A DNA stretch of 64,000 nt from Vibrio celticus (GTDB lineage Bacteria > Pseudomonadota > Gammaproteobacteria > Enterobacterales > Vibrionaceae): the NCBI RefSeq assembly GCF_024347335.1, contig NZ_AP025463.1, forward strand, positions 2,914,001 to 2,978,000. The letters run 5' to 3'. Position numbers and translations under genes: made by a program. Below are positions 57,792-64,000 of the stretch, piece by piece. The notes below the pieces were generated by a model. That model was not told the DNA's origin. It was given only the letters and a program-made list of their open reading frames with translations, and searched no databases. How positions within the stretch are numbered: the first letter of the stretch is position 1; every line of letters begins with the position of its first letter.

Positions 57792-57819
57792 ATTATAGAG
57801 AGAATAATCCTTTGCACAA
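57792..57819 (-). promoter_or_regulatory. rRNA operon promoter P1
   Basis: On the minus strand TTGTGC (57819-57814) and TATAAT (57797-57792) are spaced by 16 bases. The GC-rich discriminator GCGCCTCCG follows, typical of growth-rate and ppGpp control, and a T/A-rich upstream stretch may serve as UP element. Confidence 0.78.
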
Positions 57820-57827
57820 GGCCAAAA

Positions 57828-57852
57828 ACGAAAAAAAACCGCCACAGGCGAC
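57828..57852 (-). terminator. Short terminator upstream of rRNA P1
   Basis: On the minus strand CGCC and GGCG pair around TGT and are followed by T8. With the hairpin at 57882-57924 it insulates the rRNA promoters from clpB transcription. Confidence 0.55.
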
Positions 57853-57881
57853 CGTTCGAACACTATTCACACAAAGCGTTC

Positions 57882-57924
57882 AAAATAGGTACGATTACAC
57901 CTTGATTTTGGCCAATCGTACCTA
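57882..57924 (-). terminator. Stem-loop after clpB
   Basis: TAGGTACGATT at 57886-57896 and AATCGTACCTA at 57914-57924 form a perfect 11-bp stem; on the minus strand TTTTG follows. It starts 16 bases after the clpB stop. Confidence 0.7.
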
Positions 57925-57939
57925 CAATTCTTACTTAAA

Positions 57940-60513
57940 CTACTGGTGAGCAATAATGCGGTCGTTGTTTACTAATAGTTGTACTTTTTTATCTGGATTA
58001 ATTTTTCCTGCCAATATTGCTTTCGCTAAAGGGTTCTCGACACTTTGTTGAATCGCTCTTTTCAAAGGTCGTGCACCATATACTGGGTCAAAACCGACTT
58101 GAGAAATTAACTTGAGTGCTTTATCCGAGACTTCAAGCTCATAACCATTGTCTTCCATTCGCTTCTTGAGGTGCTCAAGCTGAATAGCGGCTATCGATTG
58201 AATGTGCTCTTGACCTAATGGGTGGAACACAACGCTTTCATCAACTCGATTCAAAAACTCAGGACGGAAATGTTTGCCTACTACTTCCATCACCTCATTC
58301 TTTATTCCTTGGTAATCGAGCGTATTGAAGTTCTCTTGAATTCTCGAAGAGCCAAGGTTCGAAGTCATGATCACTACCGTGTTTCTAAAGTCGACGGTCC
58401 GACCTTGTCCATCAGTTAAGCGTCCATCATCAAGCACCTGCAATAATATATTGAATACATCAGGATGCGCTTTCTCTACTTCATCTAGCAAAATCACCGA
58501 ATAGGGCTTGCGGCGTACCGCTTCTGTTAAGTAGCCACCTTCTTCATATCCAACGTAACCTGGAGGAGCACCAACCAAACGAGCAACAGAGTGTTTCTCC
58601 ATAAACTCAGACATATCGATACGCACCATTGCATCGTCACTATCAAACATGAAGTTTGCGAGTGTTTTACATAACTCGGTTTTACCAACACCAGTTGGGC
58701 CAAGGAATAAGAAGGAGCCAATCGGCTTGTTCGGATCAGATAAACCAGCACGGCTACGACGAATCGCGTTCGATACCACTTCTACTGCTTCCGCTTGACC
58801 AATAACACGCTTGTGCAGAACACCTTCCATTTTAAGAAGCTTCTCTTTCTCAGCCTCTAGCATTTTAGAAACAGGGATACCTGTTTGCTTCGATAGTACG
58901 TCTGCAATTTCTGCATCCGTGACCTTATTACGTAGTAAGGTCATCTCTTGCATCTCAGCTTGAGTCGCAAGATCTAACTGCTTCTCTAATTCTGGGATTC
59001 GACCATATTGCAATTCAGACATTCGGTTAAGATCACCAGCACGTCTTGCAAAATCCATATCCATACGAGCTTGTTCTAACTCGGACTTGATGTGTTGTGT
59101 GCCAGAAAGTGCGGCTTTCTCTGCATTCCACACTTCTTCGAGCTCTGCGAAATCTCGTTCTTTGTCAGAAAGCTCTTCTTGTAATGTTCGAAGGCGTTTT
59201 TCACTGGCTTCGTCATTCTCATTAGTAAGAGCTTGCTGCTCGATCTTTAACTGAATGATCTTACGCTCGAGCTTATCTAGTGACTCAGGTTTTGAGTCGA
59301 TCTGCATACGAATACTCGAAGCCGCTTCATCAATCAGATCAATCGCCTTATCTGGCAGCTGACGGTCAGAAACGTATCGATGAGATAAGGTTGCCGCTGC
59401 GACAATCGCTGGGTCGGTAATTTCTACATGATGGTGAAGTTCATAGCGCTCTTTCAAACCGCGGAGAATTGCGACTGTGTCTTCCACAGTTGGCTCATCG
59501 ACTATCACTTTTTGGAATCGACGCTCTAACGCAGGATCTTTCTCTATATACTGGCGATATTCATCGAGTGTCGTTGCACCTACACAGTGAAGTTCACCAC
59601 GAGCCAATGCTGGTTTCAGCATATTACCCGCATCCATAGAGCCTTCACCCTTGCCCGCACCTACCATGGTGTGAATTTCATCGATGAAGAGAATGATGTT
59701 GCCCTCTTCTTTTGATAATTCGTTAAGAACTGATTTCAAACGTTCTTCAAATTCACCACGATATTTAGCACCGGCAATCAAAGAGCCCATATCTAACGAA
59801 AGTACACGCCGGCCTCTCAAACCTTCCGGTACTTCATTATTGATAATACGCTGCGCTAAACCTTCGACTATCGCTGTTTTACCGACACCAGGTTCACCGA
59901 TAATGACAGGGTTATTCTTAGTACGGCGTTGAAGTACTTGGATAGTGCGACGAATTTCGTCATCTCGGCCAATCACCGGATCCAGCTTGCCTTGCTCTGC
60001 TCTTTCGGTCAGATCAATAGTGAACTTCTCTAGTGCTTGACGTCTGTCTTCCGCATTCGGGTCATCGACCTTTTGGCCGCCACGAACTTGTTCAATTGCT
60101 TGAGATAATTTTTGCTCGGTAAGACCTAGCTCTTTAAGTAGGTTTCCTAAAGGGCCTTTGTCTTCAATGGCAGCAAGTAGGAATACTTCTGAAGATATGT
60201 AACTGTCTTGACGCTTTTGCGCGACCTTATCACATAGGTTAAACAGCGTTCCCATCGCATTCGATAGCTGAACGTCACCACCAATGCCGCTTACTTTAGG
60301 CACTCGGTCTAATATTTCGCTCAATTTAGAACGCAATTGAACCACATCAATATTCAGCATGGTGAGCAATGGACGAATTGCACTACCATCTTGATTAAGC
60401 AAAGACACCATTAGGTGCACAGGTTCTATATATTGGTGATCACGACCTAATGCGAGCGACTGAGCATCAGATATCGCAATTTGGAATTTACTAGTGAATC
60501 GATCGAGACGCAT
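57940..60513 (-). CDS. clpB: ATP-dependent disaggregase ClpB
   Basis: The 857-residue Hsp100 protein has an N-terminal Clp repeat domain, AAA1 with Walker A GEPGVGKTA (near 205), a long coiled-coil middle domain (about 400-530), and AAA2 with GPTGVGKTE (near 605). With DnaK it rescues aggregated proteins. The length is that of full ClpB. A sigma-32-like promoter lies upstream. The rRNA operon follows directly. Confidence 0.97.
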   Translation of the reverse strand: MRLDRFTSKFQIAISDAQSLALGRDHQYIEPVHLMVSLLNQDGSAIRPLLTMLNIDVVQLRSKLSEILDRVPKVSGIGGDVQLSNAMGTLFNLCDKVAQKRQDSYISSEVFLLAAIEDKGPLGNLLKELGLTEQKLSQAIEQVRGGQKVDDPNAEDRRQALEKFTIDLTERAEQGKLDPVIGRDDEIRRTIQVLQRRTKNNPVIIGEPGVGKTAIVEGLAQRIINNEVPEGLRGRRVLSLDMGSLIAGAKYRGEFEERLKSVLNELSKEEGNIILFIDEIHTMVGAGKGEGSMDAGNMLKPALARGELHCVGATTLDEYRQYIEKDPALERRFQKVIVDEPTVEDTVAILRGLKERYELHHHVEITDPAIVAAATLSHRYVSDRQLPDKAIDLIDEAASSIRMQIDSKPESLDKLERKIIQLKIEQQALTNENDEASEKRLRTLQEELSDKERDFAELEEVWNAEKAALSGTQHIKSELEQARMDMDFARRAGDLNRMSELQYGRIPELEKQLDLATQAEMQEMTLLRNKVTDAEIADVLSKQTGIPVSKMLEAEKEKLLKMEGVLHKRVIGQAEAVEVVSNAIRRSRAGLSDPNKPIGSFLFLGPTGVGKTELCKTLANFMFDSDDAMVRIDMSEFMEKHSVARLVGAPPGYVGYEEGGYLTEAVRRKPYSVILLDEVEKAHPDVFNILLQVLDDGRLTDGQGRTVDFRNTVVIMTSNLGSSRIQENFNTLDYQGIKNEVMEVVGKHFRPEFLNRVDESVVFHPLGQEHIQSIAAIQLEHLKKRMEDNGYELEVSDKALKLISQVGFDPVYGARPLKRAIQQSVENPLAKAILAGKINPDKKVQLLVNNDRIIAHQ

Positions 60514-60555
60514 GCCAACCTTCCTACTCTTAGATATGTTTATCTTATGCTTAGA

Positions 60556-60584
60556 AGATGGATACGGTAATGCGGATTTTCAAG
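60556..60584 (-). promoter_or_regulatory. Heat-shock (sigma-32-like) promoter of clpB
   Basis: On the minus strand CTTGAAA (60584-60578) is a perfect sigma-32 -35 box. Fourteen bases later ATCCATCT (60563-60556) matches six of eight positions of CCCCATNT. It lies 43-71 bases ahead of clpB. Confidence 0.68.
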
Positions 60585-60655
60585 GGATAAGAATGAAGAA
60601 TAGAGCTGTTATAAAAATATAAATGAGCTGGATGACTGGTTGCACTAGCTAAAGG

Positions 60656-61396
60656 TTACTCTAACCAAATAAAAGTAGCTTGGCGTCCAGTAATACCATC
60701 ACGACGATAAGAATAGAACGCATCTGCATCAGCGAAGGTACATAGATTAGAGTCTGTCACAGAAGTCACGCCAGCTTTGTTCAGTCGTTGCGTTGCAAGA
60801 TGAGACATATTCGCTAGCCATTTGCCCGGTTCAGCTTTGGCTTCAAATGCGAGCTTAGCTTGAGGGTCAAAACTAACGAAAGCTTCCAACACATCATCGC
60901 CTACTTCAAAAGCTTGTTTGCCTATTGCAGGACCAAGCCAAGCAATGATCTTATTCTCTGAACCTAAGTTTGAAAACTTTGCGACGGCATTTTCAAGAAT
61001 TCCACCAGCAAGACCACGCCAACCAGCATGAACAGCAGCAACTTGAGTGCCTTTGGTATCAGTAAGGATTGCAGGTAAGCAATCGGCTGTCATCGCAGAA
61101 CAAACAACACCTTTAGCTGTAGTAAATGCACCGTCCGCATCAAGAATATCTGCCGTAGGTTGTAAAACAGTAACGACATCTGTTGAGTGAGTTTGATTTA
61201 GCCATACCGGAACTGTAGGCATATTAGCGTGTTGCTTGAGCCAGGCTCTGTTGTTTTCAACAAGCGAAGCATCATCCCCAACATGCGTACCTAGGTTTAA
61301 CCCTTGATACGCACCAGTAGAAAAACCATCAAAACGTGTCGAAGCAAATGCTTTCACGTTTTTTGGTGCATTCCAGTTAGGGATGATCATCGACAT
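60656..61396 (-). CDS. pgeF: Peptidoglycan editing factor PgeF (YfiH)
   Basis: The 246-residue protein has the metal-site segments LNQTHSTDVV, MTADCLPAILTDTKG and VAAVHAGWRGLAGGIL of the YfiH/LACC1 family. In E. coli PgeF prevents L-serine-containing peptidoglycan precursors; relatives were annotated as polyphenol oxidases. It begins 2 bases after rluD, so the two are coupled, as in E. coli. Confidence 0.92.
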   Translation of the reverse strand: MSMIIPNWNAPKNVKAFASTRFDGFSTGAYQGLNLGTHVGDDASLVENNRAWLKQHANMPTVPVWLNQTHSTDVVTVLQPTADILDADGAFTTAKGVVCSAMTADCLPAILTDTKGTQVAAVHAGWRGLAGGILENAVAKFSNLGSENKIIAWLGPAIGKQAFEVGDDVLEAFVSFDPQAKLAFEAKAEPGKWLANMSHLATQRLNKAGVTSVTDSNLCTFADADAFYSYRRDGITGRQATFIWLE

Positions 61397-61398
61397 AA

Positions 61399-62373
61399 TT
61401 AAATGTCGTCTTCCAAGTTTTCGCGAGCATCAATACGTAACGCTTCAGCCATCACAACCATGTCATTTGGCACAGGAGCGTGGAACTCAACTTCTTCACC
61501 TGTAATTGGGTGAACAAATTTAAGCATAACTGCGTGTAGTGCTTGGCGATCAAAAGAACGAATCATTGTTGTTAGTTCTTCAGATGCACCTTTTGGAATA
61601 CGAGCACGACCACCGTATGCAACGTCACCTAGCAGCGGATGCTGAAGGTATGACATGTGAACACGAATTTGGTGAGTACGACCCGTTTCTAGGCGTAGAC
61701 GAATACGAGTATGCTCGCGGAAGTGCTCAGCAACACGGTAGTGAGTTACCGCTGGCTTTCCTAGTTCATTTACGTCCATCAAAGTACGCTTAGTTGCATG
61801 ACGGCTAATGCCTTTCTCTACCACTCCACCAGCGGTCATTTTGCCAATTGCAATTGCTTCATATTCACGAGTAATACGACGCTTAGCAAGAGCACGCACA
61901 AGACGAGTTTGAGCTGGAACCGTTTTAGCCACAACCATAAGGCCTGTTGTGTCTTTATCCAGACGGTGCACAATACCTGCACGAGGCACTTCTGCAATCT
62001 GTGGGTAATGGAAAAGCAATGCGTTTAGTATGGTTCCATCCGGTGTGCCTGCGCCTGGGTGTACAACCAGATCGCGAGGCTTATTGATAACCAATAAGTC
62101 ATCATCTTCATAGACAATGTCTAGAGGAATATCTTGTGCTTCCCAGCGCTCTTCATCTGCAAGTTCAGCTTGCAAGATGATCTCTTCACCGCCCAAAACC
62201 TTAACGCGCGGCTTAGTAATAACTTCGCCATCCACTTGGATTTTGCCGTCAAGAAGCCACTCTTTAATGCGAGAGCGAGAAAAATCGGTAAATAGTTCAG
62301 CGACAGCTTGGTCTAAACGTTGACCTAACTGGCTGCTTTTTACTGTGTCTGTTAATGTGATCTGCTGAGCCAT
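61399..62373 (-). CDS. rluD: 23S rRNA pseudouridine synthase RluD
   Basis: The 324-residue enzyme has an N-terminal S4 RNA-binding domain (about 18-75) and the catalytic HRLDKDTTGLMV with D139. It makes pseudouridines 1911, 1915 and 1917 in helix 69 of 23S rRNA. It is divergent from bamD, as in E. coli. Confidence 0.96.
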   Translation of the reverse strand: MAQQITLTDTVKSSQLGQRLDQAVAELFTDFSRSRIKEWLLDGKIQVDGEVITKPRVKVLGGEEIILQAELADEERWEAQDIPLDIVYEDDDLLVINKPRDLVVHPGAGTPDGTILNALLFHYPQIAEVPRAGIVHRLDKDTTGLMVVAKTVPAQTRLVRALAKRRITREYEAIAIGKMTAGGVVEKGISRHATKRTLMDVNELGKPAVTHYRVAEHFREHTRIRLRLETGRTHQIRVHMSYLQHPLLGDVAYGGRARIPKGASEELTTMIRSFDRQALHAVMLKFVHPITGEEVEFHAPVPNDMVVMAEALRIDARENLEDDI

Positions 62374-62510
62374 ATCGAACTTTTTTAAAAACCGTGAGAC
62401 TAATACCCATTAGTATGGATAAAATAGAATAATTGCATCATTGTATCTGTTACTGGTTAGAAAGTAACGGAAGCTTACGAAATATTTAATTCAAGGAATC
62501 GACGCCTGAC

Positions 62511-63239
62511 ATGAAACACCTTACTTTATCGGGTCTATTAGCCGTATCACTCTTGGTTGGTTGTTCAAGTAGTGAAGAGATAGTGCCAGATGTACCACCA
62601 TCGGTTCTCTACTCTGACGCTCAAGAATCACTGCAGAGCGGTAGCTGGCTTTCAGCAATAGAAAAGCTAGAAGCCCTAGACTCACGTTACCCATTCGGCG
62701 CCTATTCTGAGCAAGTACAGCTCGATCTGATTTACGCTTACTACAAAAATGATGACTTGGCACTTGGCCTCGCTACCATTTCACGATTCCTACGTTTGAA
62801 CCCAACTCATGAGAAACAAGACTGGGTTCTTTACATGCGTGGCTTAACGCACATGGCGCAAGACCGAAACTTCATGCACGATATTTTCAATATCGACCGT
62901 AGTGACCGAGACCCTGAGCCAGTGAAACTCGCTTTTGCAGATTTCAAGCGACTACTCGAACGTTTCCCTAGCAGCCCTTATGCTGAAGATGCACAAAAAC
63001 GCATCTTCGCACTTAAGAACCGCCTAGCAGAATATGACTTAGCAACTGCGGACTTCTACCTACGTCGCGAAGCGTGGATTGCTGCTATTAACAGAACACA
63101 AGAGTTGCAAAAGACTTACCCAGATACCGTTGCTGCGCGTAAATCTTTAGAGATTCAGCTAGAAGCTTATAAACAACTAGGCCTAGATGATGCTGTGTTA
63201 AGAACTGAAAAGTTGATTGAGTTAAACCCACTACCTTAA
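62511..63239 (+). CDS. bamD: Outer-membrane assembly lipoprotein BamD
   Basis: The 242-residue lipoprotein has a signal with lipobox LLVGC and acylated C18, then TPR-like repeats (SAIEKLEALDSRYPFGAYSEQ, RLLERFPSSPYAEDAQKR). It is the second essential subunit of the BAM complex and binds BamA and substrates. It forms a single-gene unit with its own terminator. Confidence 0.96.
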   Translation: MKHLTLSGLLAVSLLVGCSSSEEIVPDVPPSVLYSDAQESLQSGSWLSAIEKLEALDSRYPFGAYSEQVQLDLIYAYYKNDDLALGLATISRFLRLNPTHEKQDWVLYMRGLTHMAQDRNFMHDIFNIDRSDRDPEPVKLAFADFKRLLERFPSSPYAEDAQKRIFALKNRLAEYDLATADFYLRREAWIAAINRTQELQKTYPDTVAARKSLEIQLEAYKQLGLDDAVLRTEKLIELNPLP

Positions 63240-63263
63240 TCAACTTCTTACATCTCAACCTAA

Positions 63264-63298
63264 AAAGCGCGCTAGTTTACTAGCGCGTTTTTTTTGAC
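63264..63298 (+). terminator. Rho-independent terminator after bamD
   Basis: CGCGCTAG and CTAGCGCG pair around TTTA and are followed by T8. Confidence 0.92.
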
Positions 63299-63383
63299 CA
63301 CATATCGCAAACTTGATGAATCGCATAATACACGGTATCTTCAAAAGATAACTTTTAACAAAACATCAACATGGAGTGTGGAT

Positions 63384-64000
63384 GTGAGTAGGTTGTTATT
63401 ATTTATCTGGATATCGCTATTTAGCCAATTATCCTACGCATTAGAACTGTCCCCATTAAGCAATAAGCCTTACATGGGTGATTTGGATGTGCTCAAAACC
63501 AAAGGAACGGTTAGAGTGCTCGTATCTGCCGATCTTGGTTTCTATTATATCGAGGATGGCAAGCCAAAAGGCATCGTGGCAGAAATGCTCTACCACTTTG
63601 AGAAAAGCCTTCGTAAGAAACATCCCTATCTCAATGTTCAAATCATCCCCGTGCAGCGAGATGATCTGCTTCCCTCTTTAGAGTCTGGTTATGGTGACGT
63701 CGCTGTTGCTAACCTAACGATCACTGACAAACGATTACGAACCATCGATTTTTCAGATCCAATGATTAAAGATGGTAAAGAACTCATTATCACAGGGAAA
63801 AAGGCCGAACCAATCACCGAGATCAAGCAATTAAGCGGCAAAGAGGTATGGATCCGTGCAAGCTCGAGTTACTTCGAGAGTGTACAAAGAGTCAATAAAG
63901 AGCTTAACGAATTAGGTTTACCACCACTGCATGTCCACTTCATTGAAGAATCACTGCAAGACTACGAGCTGATAGAGCTAGTCAACCAAGGTTATATTCA
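63384..64000 (+). CDS. Periplasmic solute-binding domain protein, MltF-like (cut by window edge)
   Basis: A GTG start at 63384 with GGAG 7 bases upstream opens a signal peptide (MSRLLLFIWISLFSQLSYA), followed by a family 3 solute-binding domain (TKGTVRVLVSADLGFYYIEDG, GYGDVAVANLTITDKRLRTIDFSDP). The 205 visible codons are open to the edge. This N-terminal domain is shared by MltF-type lytic transglycosylases and by plain transport-binding proteins; a transglycosylase domain would lie beyond 64000. An ATG at 63382 leads straight into a stop. Confidence 0.6.
   Translation, partial: MSRLLLFIWISLFSQLSYALELSPLSNKPYMGDLDVLKTKGTVRVLVSADLGFYYIEDGKPKGIVAEMLYHFEKSLRKKHPYLNVQIIPVQRDDLLPSLESGYGDVAVANLTITDKRLRTIDFSDPMIKDGKELIITGKKAEPITEIKQLSGKEVWIRASSSYFESVQRVNKELNELGLPPLHVHFIEESLQDYELIELVNQGYI

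Overview
This window looks like a chromosome segment of a marine Vibrio, most likely of the V. splendidus group. The protein sequences read as close Vibrio relatives, the gene order follows the Vibrio/E. coli pattern (yfgJ-der-bamB-yfgM-hisS-ispG-rodZ-rlmN-ndk-pepB, then isc-hsc-fdx-iscX), and the base composition is about 44-46% G+C. Almost all of it is core genome. No prophage, CRISPR array, toxin island or multi-gene defence system can be supported.

Layout: (1) 1-4821: start of a urea-type ABC substrate-binding gene, a zinc-ribbon protein, a GAF-GGDEF diguanylate cyclase, an AlaX-like tRNA-editing protein and der. (2) 4980-14380: bamB, yfgM, hisS, ispG, rodZ, rlmN, ndk, pepB and iscX. (3) 14499-19926: the Fe-S assembly operon iscRSUA-hscBA-fdx-iscX, read on the minus strand from a promoter with two abutting IscR sites. 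(4) 20043-27651: trmJ, suhB (plus strand, with a boxA-like leader), yajC-secD-secF, tgt and queA. (5) 27986-31686: a CBS protein, divergent oxyR/peroxiredoxin, cutC, and a deletion scar joining the start of a LysR gene to the end of an outer-membrane protein gene. (6) 31696-44209: a phosphate cluster in which phoU-pstB-pstA-pstC and phoB-phoR-pstS (minus) flank ppk-ppx (plus). It couples phosphate sensing and import to polyphosphate turnover. (7) 44404-47217: rdgC, trhP and a small ferredoxin. (8) 47259-51790: the only accessory-looking patch. It holds an orphan ORF, a start-less ORF, mepA, and a nest of three IS630-family elements inserted one inside another. (9) 51853-57820: a complete rRNA operon on the minus strand, 16S-tRNA-Glu-23S-5S-tRNA-Asp-tRNA-Trp, with two promoters, boxA elements, RNase III processing stems and a terminator. 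(10) 57940-64000: clpB with a sigma-32-like promoter, pgeF, rluD, bamD, and the start of a periplasmic solute-binding or MltF-like gene cut by the window edge.

Functionally the window combines envelope assembly (BamB, BamD, SecDF-YajC, YfgM, RodZ, MepA), tRNA and rRNA maturation (HisS, RlmN, TrmJ, Tgt, QueA, TrhP, RluD), Fe-S biogenesis supplying several of those enzymes (IspG, RlmN), peroxide defence and phosphate homeostasis. The points most worth a second look are the nested IS630 array and its inferred recombination history, the suhB boxA leader, the LysR/outer-membrane fusion scar, the palindrome in the oxyR-prx intergenic region, and the start-less ORF behind mepA. All identifications come from reading motifs and recalled family sequences; no database search was run.
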